Part shown: positions 22,459 through 31,643 of the stretch, one piece after another
Layout: each line of letters opens with the position of its first letter
How positions within the stretch are numbered: the stretch's first letter is position 1
Assembly: GCA_016207825.1 (NCBI GenBank)
Contig: JACQZI010000027.1
Coordinates: forward strand, 67,607 to 131,606
Reading direction: 5' to 3'
Source: Planctomycetota bacterium
GTDB taxonomy: Bacteria > Planctomycetota > MHYJ01 > JACQXL01 > JACQZI01
DNA: 64,000 nt
The notes under the pieces: model-generated
The model's input: only the letters and a program-made list of their open reading frames with translations
The model's database searches: none
Told to the model about the DNA's origin: nothing
Position numbers and translations under genes: made by a program

Positions 22459-23256
22459 ATGAGTATAATAAAAATGCATCTGATTTTAGCCATTAACCCA
22501 TTGACCCAGGCAGTCGCCAAAATCGGCAAGATATGGGCAGACGGCTTGAGTAACAATGCGGAGAAAATGGATGACCGCATCAAAACAAGTATCCCGGATG
22601 AAATGACCTATCTTTCCAAGCTGGCGGATACTTCCGAACTGGAATTCCGCCGGGTGATTGACCCATCCTTTACCAACCGTAAAGGCGAGGATAAGAATAA
22701 GATTAATGCCACACAGGCATATAAAATCAGGAAGTCTTATCCAAAATACCAGCGGAACCGGACCCATATGTTCGAGACCGTTGACGGCGTTACTGCCAAG
22801 CGGTTTAAGGACAGGGTTCAGGCATCACAGGATACCTATGCGGAAAGGGTAAGCGAAACGACCCTCGCCTTTACCGGCATAAAGAGCCTGGAATCAGGCC
22901 CGGCAAGGATTGTGATATTCTGGCTGACCGGCGACCCCAAGGCGCGCGGGTTAATCAGGCCTGCCGACCGGATTATGGCGCCGAGCGAGCCTTTCAGCGT
23001 TACCACGCCGGAGAAAAGGAACCTTTTAAGGCAGGCGCTTTCCACCCGCTTAATCCAGAGCGGGATGCGGATTGTCCATTCGGCTCTGTCTGGCTCCATC
23101 ATCACGGAGATGAATAATGTGGGCAATTCGGTAGTCCAGGGATATCTTGACCCATCTTTAGGGCTGGAGTCCTTTACTCCGGGCGGGGCGAGCCATCTTG
23201 ACTTTATCAAGGAGAATGGGCAGTTGTTCCTTTCTGTTAAGGTTAGTCAGGTGTAA
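22459..23256 (+). CDS. Unrecognised protein of the accessory region
   Basis: A 265-residue protein with a gggaggat site before ATG 22459. It begins with a hydrophobic stretch (MHLILAINPLTQAVAKIGKI), then long charged segments (NRKGEDKNKINATQAYKIRK; YPKYQRNRTHMFETVDGVTA) and ends in strands (ARIVIFWLTGDPKARGL; ENGQLFLSVKVSQV). There are no cysteines. No family is recognised; the lack of close neighbours of known function leaves no functional hint. A strong terminator follows at 23343. Confidence 0.55.
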   Translation: MSIIKMHLILAINPLTQAVAKIGKIWADGLSNNAEKMDDRIKTSIPDEMTYLSKLADTSELEFRRVIDPSFTNRKGEDKNKINATQAYKIRKSYPKYQRNRTHMFETVDGVTAKRFKDRVQASQDTYAERVSETTLAFTGIKSLESGPARIVIFWLTGDPKARGLIRPADRIMAPSEPFSVTTPEKRNLLRQALSTRLIQSGMRIVHSALSGSIITEMNNVGNSVVQGYLDPSLGLESFTPGGASHLDFIKENGQLFLSVKVSQV

Positions 23257-23342
23257 ACCAGTAGCGAGTAGCGAGACGGCCCCCCGACATCCGTCGGGGG
23301 ACGCCTGATAAATGTTAAACGGGTAGAGGCGGGTTGATAAGA

Positions 23343-23375
23343 GAGGGCGGGGTTTATCCCGCCCTCTTTCTTTAT
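23343..23375 (+). terminator. Rho-independent terminator
   Basis: gagggcggg (23343-23351) and cccgccctc (23358-23366) form a perfect 9-bp GC-rich stem with loop gtttat, followed by tttctttata. A second hairpin cccccgac/gtcggggg (23281-23300) precedes it. Together they close the accessory region before bamA. Confidence 0.8.
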
Positions 23376-23504
23376 AGGATTTGGACCAAATATATGCCAT
23401 CTTTCACTTGACAAATAAGCGTTATTTTGAGATTATACGCAATAATTTTAACACTAAAACACGAAACTGGAATATGAAACACGGAAGAATTATTTCGTGC
23501 CCCA

Positions 23505-23592
23505 TTCTGGGACTCCCTATTACGGTACGCCCCACGTGCGGGGCTGACCGCCGAGGGGTCGGGTGTCCCCGAAGCAAAGCGGAGTGGGGCTT
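23505..23592. repeat. GC-rich palindromic element before bamA
   Basis: The stretch contains gccccacgtgcggggc, a gaggggtcgggtgtcccc segment and a closing agtggggc, composed like the palindromic elements at 11393-11500 and 61446-61690. It lies 36 bases before the bamA start and has no open frame of its own. Confidence 0.5.
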
Positions 23593-23627
23593 TCGTGATA
23601 GCTTCTGTGTTTTCGTGTAGAAGCCCT

Positions 23628-26009
23628 ATGAAATATAATATGCTTAAATGGTTTTGGGTCTGCTTTTTCCTGGTTGCCTTAGCCCTGCCTTTTTCCCGGG
23701 CGGAGGAAAAGGATGAGGGTAAAATAATCAGGAAAGTGGAAGTCATCGGCCTGGAGCGCCATGCCCAATCCGAAATCGCCACCCATATCCAGTCCGCGGA
23801 AAACGCCCCCTTTTCCTATAAGACCTTCCAGGAAGATATCCAGCGCCTGAATGACACCGGCATCTTCAGTTCCATCAACTGGGAAATCATGCCCATGGAT
23901 GACGGCGTAAAGATTATCATCTACGTCAAGGAAAACGAAATAGTCGAGAATATTTATTACGACGGCTTTGCCCACGTGAACGTCAAAACACTGGTGAATG
24001 ATTTAAAGCTTAAGACAGACGGCCCTTTCAACGAGTATTATCTCCTGAGCGATAAGAAGCTCCTGGAAGAGGAATACCGGAAGAAAGGCTACCATTTCGC
24101 CGAGGTGACCGTTAAAAAATCCAAGGGCCTGCGCGGCGTCCTTATCATCTATTCCGTGCGCGAAGGGCCGGCCGTCCGGGTCAACCGGATAACCATCACC
24201 GGCAACAAGTCTTTCCCCAAAAGGCGCGTCCTGCTCATTTTCCCCAAGCACCCGATTATGGGCAAGATGCGGACCAAGGAAAGCCACTGGTATGGAAGCC
24301 ATTATTTTGTGGAATCCGAGGTATTCGTCGACCTTTCGCTCATCGAGAATTTTTACCGCGACGAAGGCTGGCTGGATGCCGCCGCTTTTGTCGGCGATAT
24401 GGTATTTACGGAAAAGAAGGACAGGGTGAATATCAATATTAATATCGTGGAAGGCGCCCGCTATTTTATCCGGAAAATAGACGTGGTCGGGAACGCGAGC
24501 ATCCCGACCGGGGAGCTTTTAAAGGATTTGACGATGAAAGAAGGCTCGGCTTACCGGATGGAAGAGGTGGTCAGGGCAATCAAGGTGATGCGCCGCCGTT
24601 ACGGGAAGCTGGGGATGATAGATTGCATGATAGAGCCGCGCATGCATTACCCGCAGGAAGGCACGCTGGATTTGACTTTCCATATTGACGAATGCGGCAA
24701 GAAATACCTGGGCAAACTTAATATTACCGGCAACCATAAAACCAAAGATAAGGTAATCCGCCGCGAGTTTACCATTCATCCGGGAGAGCTTTTGGATTAT
24801 GAGAAGGTGGAAGCGAGCCTCGACCGGGTGGGCGCGACGATGTTTTTCCAGCAGGTAAAGCCGCCGGAGTTCGATGACGGTTACGGGGAAAACGTTAAAG
24901 ACATGAACCTGGAAATAGAAGAGGGCCCCACGGGCAGCCTCAATATCGGCGGCGGTTTCAGCTCGAACAGCGGCTTCGGCGGGATGCTTTCCATTACGCA
25001 GAATAATTTCGATATTGCCCGGACGCCGGAAAGTGTCGGCCAGTTTTTCACGGGCGGCTCGTTTGCCGGGGGCGGTCAGCGGTTTGCGATTACCCTGCGC
25101 CCGGGAGTGAAGCTGACCCAATTCAGCATACAGTTTGTGGAACCGTACTTATTCGATAAGCCCCTGATGCTGGGCGCTAACTATTCGATATGGGACCGCA
25201 ACTGGATAGATTATTCCGAAACGCGCTCGACGACCGGGCTGTCGCTCGACCGGCGCTTTAAAGGCGGGCTGATAATCGGGTGCGACATGAATTTCCAGTA
25301 TATCGATATTTCCCAGGTGGATGACGATGCCTCTTCCATCATACAGGATTTGGAAGGGACGGACCGCGCGAATGCAATCATTCCTGCAATCACTTTTGAC
25401 AGGCGTAATTTCCGGCTCCTGCCGACCAAGGGCTACCGCTTGCACCTGGAAAACTCTTTTACCGGCGGGTTTATGGGCGGTGATTTCGACTTCATGAAAA
25501 CCGTCTTCCGGGCGGAAAGCTACTTCCCGATTATCGAGGAGCAGAATAAGCTTATCTGTAATATGATATTCAGGTTAGGGCGCGTTGTGAATACGTCCGA
25601 TACGGAAGAAGTTCCGTTTTACGAAAAGTTCTATGCCGGCGGCACGGATACGGTCAGGGGTTTTGATTACCGGACCATCAGTCCCAAGGACCCCGGTGAT
25701 AACGATTTATCGATTGGCGGGCTGGTTTATAACGTGGTAAACTTGGAGGTGACTTATCCTTTATACCGGGGTGATGAAACCACCAAGCCTTTTGAAATAC
25801 CGCGCTTCGTGATGTTTGTCGATGCGGGCAATGTCGCCGATAAGATACAAGACCTGACCGCGGATACATACCGTGTTTCCTGGGGCTTTGGTTTCAGGAT
25901 GTACCTGGGCGGTTCGGTCCCGATAAACCTTTTTGCCGGATTCCCCTTGAAGATGGAAGACGGCGACGATCGCGATACGATACAGTTTGATATCGGATTT
26001 ATGTATTAA
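23628..26009 (+). CDS. bamA: Outer membrane protein assembly factor BamA
   Basis: About 793 residues from ATG 23628 (a further ATG at 23640 is possible). A signal peptide (LKWFWVCFFLVALALPFSRA) is followed by five POTRA domains, with repeated openings such as IIRKVEVIGLERHAQSEIAT, VRVNRITITGNKSFPKRRVL and KKYLGKLNITGNHKTKDKVI, and from about residue 440 the Omp85 beta barrel with SLNIGGGFSSNSGFGG, the lid-lock type FYAGGTDTVRGFDYR motif (the RGF triplet) and a C-terminal strand ending DIGFMY with an aromatic terminus. BamA inserts beta-barrel proteins into the outer membrane. It leads the block bamA-skp-lpxD-lpxC/fabZ-lpxA. Confidence 0.95.
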   Translation: MKYNMLKWFWVCFFLVALALPFSRAEEKDEGKIIRKVEVIGLERHAQSEIATHIQSAENAPFSYKTFQEDIQRLNDTGIFSSINWEIMPMDDGVKIIIYVKENEIVENIYYDGFAHVNVKTLVNDLKLKTDGPFNEYYLLSDKKLLEEEYRKKGYHFAEVTVKKSKGLRGVLIIYSVREGPAVRVNRITITGNKSFPKRRVLLIFPKHPIMGKMRTKESHWYGSHYFVESEVFVDLSLIENFYRDEGWLDAAAFVGDMVFTEKKDRVNININIVEGARYFIRKIDVVGNASIPTGELLKDLTMKEGSAYRMEEVVRAIKVMRRRYGKLGMIDCMIEPRMHYPQEGTLDLTFHIDECGKKYLGKLNITGNHKTKDKVIRREFTIHPGELLDYEKVEASLDRVGATMFFQQVKPPEFDDGYGENVKDMNLEIEEGPTGSLNIGGGFSSNSGFGGMLSITQNNFDIARTPESVGQFFTGGSFAGGGQRFAITLRPGVKLTQFSIQFVEPYLFDKPLMLGANYSIWDRNWIDYSETRSTTGLSLDRRFKGGLIIGCDMNFQYIDISQVDDDASSIIQDLEGTDRANAIIPAITFDRRNFRLLPTKGYRLHLENSFTGGFMGGDFDFMKTVFRAESYFPIIEEQNKLICNMIFRLGRVVNTSDTEEVPFYEKFYAGGTDTVRGFDYRTISPKDPGDNDLSIGGLVYNVVNLEVTYPLYRGDETTKPFEIPRFVMFVDAGNVADKIQDLTADTYRVSWGFGFRMYLGGSVPINLFAGFPLKMEDGDDRDTIQFDIGFMY

Positions 26010-26115
26010 TGATTAGTTAATGAAAATCCCAGCCAAACTGCGGTTGGGATAAGACGCTGTAACAGTCTTTGGCTACTTCGTATCCAAAGCCTTAACAGCC
26101 TCTAAGGAGGAGAAT

Positions 26116-26751
26116 ATGAAAAAGCTATTAGCAATGGCGTTGATAACCCTGGTGATAGTGGCAGCCGGTAAACTGACTTGGTTAAGCGGACAGGCAGCGG
26201 AAACCCCGCCGGTTCCGCCCGTGCCGCCGGTTCCCGCGCCAGCCCCGGCCGGGATTAAAATCGGGGTGGTTAATATTTTCGATGTGTTCAGCAAGTTCAA
26301 AAAACGCGATGCTTACCAGAAAGAACTAAGCAAGGAAGAAGCCGAAGAATACAGGAGCTGGAAAAAGGATTACGATGATGTCATAATGGAAAACCAGAAG
26401 TTGATGGAAGAAAACAACGACCCGAACAGCGATTTATGGGCGACCCTTTCCAGCCGCATAGAAACGCTCAGGATGCAGAAGGAACAGCGCATTAAGTTGT
26501 GGCGTAAACGGATGAACAAGAAAATCAATACCCAGATGGCGCAGCTTTATAATGAAGTCCGTGAAACCATAGATGCTTACGGCAAGGAAAAAGGTTTTGC
26601 GCTGATACTTAAAACAGAACCGGACCGCATCGTGAATTCCAATAACCAGGATGAAGACGCCCAGATGGGGATTAATTTCCGGACGGTTCTTTTCAGCCAG
26701 GGCGCCGTTGATATTACCGCCGATATCATTAAGAAACTTAACGGAGAATGA
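26116..26751 (+). CDS. skp: OmpH/Skp family periplasmic chaperone
   Basis: A 211-residue exported protein: signal peptide MKKLLAMALITLVIVAAGK, a Pro-rich spacer made of PPV/PAP repeats (residues 34-53), then the OmpH domain beginning IKIGVVNIFDVFSKFKKRDA and a long coiled coil rich in Lys and Glu, ending FRTVLFSQGAVDITADIIKKL. Skp chaperones unfolded outer-membrane proteins to BamA. The order bamA, skp, lpxD is conserved among diderms. ATG 26116 is preceded by aaggagg. Confidence 0.9.
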   Translation: MKKLLAMALITLVIVAAGKLTWLSGQAAETPPVPPVPPVPAPAPAGIKIGVVNIFDVFSKFKKRDAYQKELSKEEAEEYRSWKKDYDDVIMENQKLMEENNDPNSDLWATLSSRIETLRMQKEQRIKLWRKRMNKKINTQMAQLYNEVRETIDAYGKEKGFALILKTEPDRIVNSNNQDEDAQMGINFRTVLFSQGAVDITADIIKKLNGE

Positions 26752-26754
26752 TTT

Positions 26755-27756
26755 GTGCAGGTTAATGTTTCGCAATTAGCCCGTTTGGTTAACGGGAAGG
26801 TTTCCGGGAACGGGAATGCGGCGATAAGCGGGTTTGCCGGCATAAACGAAGCGCGCAAGGGCGATGTCACTTTTATCGCCAACGATAAATATATCGGATG
26901 CCTTAAAGCGACGAGGGCTTCGGCCGTGGTCGTTTCCGCCAAGCTTAAAGCCAAGACGAATATTCCTTTAATCCGCACGAAGAACCCGGATTTTGCATTT
27001 ATTAAGATTGCGGAATATTTTAGTTTAAACCGGGCGGCCTTTAAGCCCGGCATCCACCGGACGGTGATTGTCGGGGCGAATGCCCGGATAAGCCCTTCGG
27101 CGGCCGTGCAGGCGTATGTCACAATCGGGGAAGGAACGAGAATCGGCAGCCGGACAGAAATATATCCGAATGTTTATATCGGCAAAAACGTAACCATCGG
27201 GGATAATTGCCTGGTTTACGCGAACGTATCCATACGGGAAGGAACCGTCATCGGCAACAATGTGATTATCCATAGCGGGACGGTCATCGGTTCGGACGGA
27301 TTCGGTTACGCGCAAATCGGTCGGAGACGCTATAAAATTCCGCAGACGGGAATCGTGGTGATAGAAGACGACGTGGAAATCGGGGCGAATGTCACCATTG
27401 ACCGGGCGCGGTTTGATAAAACAGTTATCGGGAAAGGAACCAAGATTGATAACCTGGTGCATATCGCACATAATGTGGTTATCGGAGAGGATTCCGTCTT
27501 GGTCGCCCAGGTGGGGATTTCCGGCAGTGCCCGCTTGGGAAAGAACGTTACCATGGCGGGTCAGTCGGCAACGGTCGGCCATATTTCCATCGGGGATAAT
27601 GTGATGGTTGCCGGGCGGTCGGTGGTGACCAAGAATATTCCTTCGGGGGCGGTTATTTCCGGCTTCCCTGCGCAATTGCACAAGAAGCAATTGAAGCAGG
27701 AGGCGTTAATCAGAAGACTGCCCGAATTATATAAGTCCTTGAAAAACAGGAAGTAA
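26755..27756 (+). CDS. lpxD: UDP-3-O-acylglucosamine N-acyltransferase
   Basis: A 333-residue LpxD from GTG 26755, three bases after the skp stop, with ggag upstream. The N-terminal domain ([18 protein letters not shown] ... [13 protein letters not shown]) is followed by a left-handed beta helix of hexapeptide repeats ([20 protein letters not shown] and further). The catalytic His lies in [15 protein letters not shown]. LpxD adds the second hydroxyacyl chain in lipid A synthesis at the cytoplasmic side of the inner membrane. The length is normal. Confidence 0.95.
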   Translation: MQVNVSQLARLVNGKVSGNGNAAISGFAGINEARKGDVTFIANDKYIGCLKATRASAVVVSAKLKAKTNIPLIRTKNPDFAFIKIAEYFSLNRAAFKPGIHRTVIVGANARISPSAAVQAYVTIGEGTRIGSRTEIYPNVYIGKNVTIGDNCLVYANVSIREGTVIGNNVIIHSGTVIGSDGFGYAQIGRRRYKIPQTGIVVIEDDVEIGANVTIDRARFDKTVIGKGTKIDNLVHIAHNVVIGEDSVLVAQVGISGSARLGKNVTMAGQSATVGHISIGDNVMVAGRSVVTKNIPSGAVISGFPAQLHKKQLKQEALIRRLPELYKSLKNRK

Positions 27757-27766
27757 TTTAGTTTAT

Positions 27767-29065
27767 ATGATGCAGTCAACAATCGGAAAAGCGGTTTCGT
27801 TCGAAGGAGTGGGCGTATTTTCCGGGAACAAGGTCAAGATAACCCTTGCGCCGGCCGCTCCGGATACGGGCGTTGTTTTTATCCGAAGCGACCTGAAAGA
27901 CAGCCCGCGCATCCCGGCGACGGTTGATTTTGCCCAGACCAGATATCGCCATACCTGCCTGGTAAACAATGACGCATCGGTTGAGACGGTCGAGCATTTA
28001 CTTGCATCCTTGCACGGATTCGGGATTGATAATTTGGAAATAACCATAGACGCGCCTGAATTGCCGGTGGGCGACGGCAGTGCGAATGAATTCATTAAGC
28101 TCCTTCAATCGGCGGGTAAGGTCATGCAGGATTCTGCCAGGAAGGAATTTGCCCTTAAAGCGCCCGTGGCGATAGAAAAGAACGGGGTTTCTTTGGTGGC
28201 ACTGCCTTCGGATGATAAGCTGACCGTTGATTATACTTTAAAATACGATGCGCCGATAATCGGGACGCAGAACATGAGGGTTTCTGTCAACCAGGACGAG
28301 TTCTTGAGGGAAATCGCGCCGGCAAGGACTTTTTGCCTGGCGGAAGAAATAGAACAGTTTAACAAAATGGGGCTGGGCAAGGGCGGCTCATATAAAAATA
28401 CGTTGGTGGTGGATAAAGACAAGGTCGTGGATAACGAACTGCGTTTCCCCAACGAGTTTGTTCGCCATAAGATACTTGATTTAATCGGCGATTTATTTTT
28501 ACTGAATGTTTCCCTTAAAGCGCACATCATTGCTTTGAAGACCGGGCATGAGGATAATCTTAACCTGGTAAAGGCGCTGCACGGCGTGATAAATTCAATC
28601 CAGCCCGCGTATCCGGCGAAAAGGGAAACGCTTTTGGACGTAAGGGAAATACAAAATATCTTGCCGCACCGCTATCCTTTTTTATTGATAGACAAAGTAA
28701 TCAAGATGGAAGGATATTCGCGGGTGGTTGGCTTGAAGAACGCGACGGCAAACGAGCATTTTTTCCAGGGGCATTTCCCGGGGCAGCCGGTAATGCCGGC
28801 GGTTTTGCAGTTGGAGGCGATGGCGCAGCTTGCCGGGGTGCTTTTATTGCGCCGGGCGGGAAATGAGAAGAAACTCGGGATTCTGATGGCGATAGATGGC
28901 GCAAAACTGAGGAAATCGGTCGTTCCGGGTGACCAGCTGTTTATCGAGGCTGAAACTATCCGTTATAAGACAAGAACGGCGGAAGTCCACGGGAAAATAT
29001 TGGTTGATGGCGAGCTCGTTTCCGAGGCTGATTTTAAGTTTATGCTGGTAGATAAGGAAAACTAA
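27767..29065 (+). CDS. lpxC/fabZ: LpxC-FabZ fusion (lipid A deacetylase / dehydratase)
   Basis: A 432-residue bifunctional protein. Residues 1-280 are LpxC, the zinc deacetylase of UDP-3-O-acyl-GlcNAc: TVEHLLASLHGFGIDNLEI holds the catalytic Glu and a zinc His, NEFVRHKILDLIGDL the second His and Asp ligands, and KTGHEDNLNL the general acid His. Residues about 285-432 are FabZ, a beta-hydroxyacyl-ACP dehydratase with ILPHRYPFLLIDKV (active-site His) and GHFPGQPVMPAVLQLEAMAQ (active-site Glu). The fusion is known from Bacteroidota and some other diderms, including PVC lineages. It occupies the place of fabZ between lpxD and lpxA. Confidence 0.95.
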   Translation: MMQSTIGKAVSFEGVGVFSGNKVKITLAPAAPDTGVVFIRSDLKDSPRIPATVDFAQTRYRHTCLVNNDASVETVEHLLASLHGFGIDNLEITIDAPELPVGDGSANEFIKLLQSAGKVMQDSARKEFALKAPVAIEKNGVSLVALPSDDKLTVDYTLKYDAPIIGTQNMRVSVNQDEFLREIAPARTFCLAEEIEQFNKMGLGKGGSYKNTLVVDKDKVVDNELRFPNEFVRHKILDLIGDLFLLNVSLKAHIIALKTGHEDNLNLVKALHGVINSIQPAYPAKRETLLDVREIQNILPHRYPFLLIDKVIKMEGYSRVVGLKNATANEHFFQGHFPGQPVMPAVLQLEAMAQLAGVLLLRRAGNEKKLGILMAIDGAKLRKSVVPGDQLFIEAETIRYKTRTAEVHGKILVDGELVSEADFKFMLVDKEN

Positions 29066-29068
29066 AGT

Positions 29069-29878
29069 ATGGCTAATATTCATTCTACCGCGGTTGTTTC
29101 TCCCAAGGCGCAACTGGATCCGGATGTGGAAATAGGCGCTTATGCCTTTATCGGGGACGATGTTATTATCGGAGCGGGTACGAAAATATGGAATCACGTA
29201 ACCATTACCGGCCACACCACGATAGGCAAAAATAACAAGATTCTTCCTTACGCGGCAATCGGGCTGGCGCCGCAGGATTTGACTTATAAAGACGAGCCGA
29301 CTCAGGTTATTATCGGGGACAACAATACCATCAGGGAATTCGTCACGGTTAATCTGGGGGCGGTAAAGGGGGAAAGCAAAACGGTTATCGGTAATAATAA
29401 TCTTATCATGGCGTACAGTCATATCGCGCATGATTGCATTTTGGAAGACAATATCGTGATGGCCAATTCCGTCCAGCTGGCCGGGCATGTCAAGGTGGAG
29501 AAATGCGTTTCTTTCAGCGGGCTGGCCGGGGTGCATCATTTTACCACCATCGGGGAATATTCATTCGTCGGCGGGGTCAGCCGGATTGTGCAGGATGTCC
29601 CGCCTTTTATGATGGTGCACGGAAATCCGGCAAGGGTCCGGGCGGTGAATATTATCGGGCTGGAGCGGCGCGGCTTTTCCGCGGAAGCCGTTAAGGCAAT
29701 CAAGAGTGCTTACAAGCTTATCTGGCATTCCAAAAATACGCCGATGCAGGCGATAAGAATGCTGGAAAAGCAGAAGGATAACCTGCCGGAAGTTAATACT
29801 TTGATTCAATTCGTGAAGAGCGCGCAAAAAGGGGTGGAAGGAAGAGCCAAGGAGCTGCTTCGTAAAAAAGGTTTTTAA
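29069..29878 (+). CDS. lpxA: UDP-GlcNAc O-acyltransferase
   Basis: A 269-residue LpxA, the first enzyme of lipid A synthesis, which moves a hydroxyacyl chain from ACP to UDP-GlcNAc. It starts three bases after the fusion gene stops. Hexapeptide repeats run from IHSTAVVSPKAQLDPDVEIG to about residue 185; the catalytic His is in IMAYSHIAHDCILED, and VEKCVSFSGLAGVHHFTTIG and GVSRIVQDVPPFMMVHGNPA are conserved substrate loops. The C-terminal helical domain (EAVKAIKSAYKLIWHSKNTP) is complete. Confidence 0.95.
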   Translation: MANIHSTAVVSPKAQLDPDVEIGAYAFIGDDVIIGAGTKIWNHVTITGHTTIGKNNKILPYAAIGLAPQDLTYKDEPTQVIIGDNNTIREFVTVNLGAVKGESKTVIGNNNLIMAYSHIAHDCILEDNIVMANSVQLAGHVKVEKCVSFSGLAGVHHFTTIGEYSFVGGVSRIVQDVPPFMMVHGNPARVRAVNIIGLERRGFSAEAVKAIKSAYKLIWHSKNTPMQAIRMLEKQKDNLPEVNTLIQFVKSAQKGVEGRAKELLRKKGF

Positions 29879-29927
29879 ACACAGATATTTGTTTTCCGTA
29901 TTTTGATTTAGCGCGATAAGGAGTTTT

Positions 29928-30917
29928 ATGAATTGGAAAAACAAGAAAGTCTTGGTCACGGGCGCCGGAGGGTTTATCGGCAGCCACCTGGTTGAAGAGC
30001 TGGTTAAAATGGGTGCCGATGTCAGGTGCTTTATCCGTTATAATTCGCGCGGCGATTGGGGCCAGATAGAGTTTTTACCGGAAAGAATAAAAGACCACCT
30101 GGAAATTATCATGGGGGATTTGAAGGACAGCGATGCGGTCAGGAAAACCGCCAAGAAGTGTGATACGATTTTTCACCTGGGCGCGTTGATTGCCATTCCT
30201 TATTCATACATACATCCGCTGGATTTTGTACAGACCAATATAACAGGGACGGTAAATCTTTTGAACGCCGCGTTGGAAAATAAAGTGGAAAAGTTTATCC
30301 ACACTTCAACCAGCGAAGTTTACGGGACGGCGCAATACGTGCCGATTGATGAAGCGCATCCTTTGCGGGGGCAATCCCCTTATTCGGCGAGCAAAATCGG
30401 CGCGGACAAGATGGCGGAAAGTTATTACCGGGCGTTTGGCTTAAAGGTGGCGGTTATCAGGCCGTTTAACGCCTACGGACCGAGACAGTCTGCCCGGGCG
30501 ATTATCCCGACGATTATCACGCAAGCTTTGACAAAAGGTATGATTCACCTTGGTTCTTTATCCCCGAAAAGGGATTTTACTTATGTGGGCGATACGGTAA
30601 ATGGTTTTATCAAGATTGCCGAATCGGAAAAATCCGTGGGTGAGGTGATTAATATCGGTTCAGGGAAGGAAATAAGCATCGGCGAACTGGCTGATTTGAT
30701 AGCTAAATTAAGTGTCCGGAAGATAAAAGTGGTTTTCGATGATAAACGGATAAGACCGCCTAAAAGCGAGGTCGAAAGGCTTTTAGCGGATAATAATAAA
30801 GCGCATGATTTGATTAACTGGGAACCGACCGTTTCTTTGGAAGAGGGGTTAAAGAAAACAATAAGCTGGGTCAGGCAAAATATTAAGCGTTATAAATGTG
30901 ATCTTTATAACGTGTAA
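29928..30917 (+). CDS. NAD-dependent 4,6-dehydratase, LegB-like
   Basis: A 329-residue short-chain dehydrogenase of the extended type. Residues 8-19 are TGAGGFIGSHLVEE; HTSTSEVYGTA and SPYSASKIGADK give the Thr/Ser and YxxxK catalytic elements; RPFNAYGPRQSARAIIPTI is typical of LegB, the NDP-sugar 4,6-dehydratase of legionaminic acid synthesis. No other leg genes lie nearby, so the product is more likely a 4-keto-6-deoxy sugar used by the reductase at 31640. The gene follows lpxA by 49 bases with a caaggag-like site (aaggagtttt). It opens the polysaccharide cluster that runs to 35640. Confidence 0.82.
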   Translation: MNWKNKKVLVTGAGGFIGSHLVEELVKMGADVRCFIRYNSRGDWGQIEFLPERIKDHLEIIMGDLKDSDAVRKTAKKCDTIFHLGALIAIPYSYIHPLDFVQTNITGTVNLLNAALENKVEKFIHTSTSEVYGTAQYVPIDEAHPLRGQSPYSASKIGADKMAESYYRAFGLKVAVIRPFNAYGPRQSARAIIPTIITQALTKGMIHLGSLSPKRDFTYVGDTVNGFIKIAESEKSVGEVINIGSGKEISIGELADLIAKLSVRKIKVVFDDKRIRPPKSEVERLLADNNKAHDLINWEPTVSLEEGLKKTISWVRQNIKRYKCDLYNV

Positions 30918-30932
30918 GTAGGGACGTTTGAT

Positions 30933-31643
30933 ATGAAAAGAGCCGTAATTTTAGCCGGAGGAAAAGGCGCCAGGCTTGCGCCGTATTCCACCGTCCTTCC
31001 CAAGCCTTTGATGCCGATAGACAGCATGCCTATATTGGAAGTGGTTATCAGGCAACTTAAGTTTTACGGGTTTACCCAATTGACGATTGCCGTCGGGCAT
31101 CTGGCCGAATTGATAGAATCATTTTTCGGAGACGGAAGAAAATGGGGTGTGAAGATCGATTATTCCAGGGAAGATAAGCCCCTGGGAACAGCCGGGCCTT
31201 TATCCTTGGTTAAGAATTTAAAGACGCCGTTTCTGGTGATGAACGGTGATTTGCTTACCACGCTAAGTTACAGGGATTTTATGAATTGCCATACCAAATC
31301 CAAGGCGATTGCCACACTAGGGGTTTTTCAGAGAGCGGTTAAGATAGATTTGGGGGTAATAAAAAGCGACAGCAAAAATATTATCAGGGAATATATAGAA
31401 AAGCCGTCCTTGGAATATGATGTCAGTTCTGGAATTTATGCCTTCAATCCGTCCGTCCTGAAGCACATCCCAAAAAACAGGCGATTGGATTTGCCGGATT
31501 TGGTTCGTAATCTGATCGCAAATAAAGAAACTGTGATGGCGTATAAATTCAAGGGGTATTGGCTGGATATCGGGCGCCATGATGATTACGCGCAGGCCGC
31601 GGAAGAATTCAGCAGGAACCGGCGCAAGTTTTTAAGACAATGA
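30933..31643 (+). CDS. Sugar-1-phosphate nucleotidyltransferase
   Basis: A 236-residue nucleotidyltransferase of the GlmU/RmlA/ManC-like fold: VILAGGKGARLAPYSTVLPK at the start carries the GGxGxRL pyrophosphorylase motif and the lysine, FLVMNGDLLTTLSY the metal-binding Asp, and YWLDIGRHDDYAQA the C-terminal motif. It makes an NDP-sugar from a sugar phosphate and NTP. Its position between a 4,6-dehydratase and a 4-reductase suggests that it supplies their nucleotide sugar, perhaps GDP-linked as in the PtmE/LegB pathway; this is inference. It overlaps the next gene by four bases. Confidence 0.83.
   Translation: MKRAVILAGGKGARLAPYSTVLPKPLMPIDSMPILEVVIRQLKFYGFTQLTIAVGHLAELIESFFGDGRKWGVKIDYSREDKPLGTAGPLSLVKNLKTPFLVMNGDLLTTLSYRDFMNCHTKSKAIATLGVFQRAVKIDLGVIKSDSKNIIREYIEKPSLEYDVSSGIYAFNPSVLKHIPKNRRLDLPDLVRNLIANKETVMAYKFKGYWLDIGRHDDYAQAAEEFSRNRRKFLRQ

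Noticed and set aside
30933-31643. GlmU or mannose-1-phosphate guanylyltransferase as a firm call
   Set aside because: The nucleotidyltransferase motifs are present, but there is no beta-helix acetyltransferase domain and no residues that fix the base or sugar, so only the general activity is assigned.
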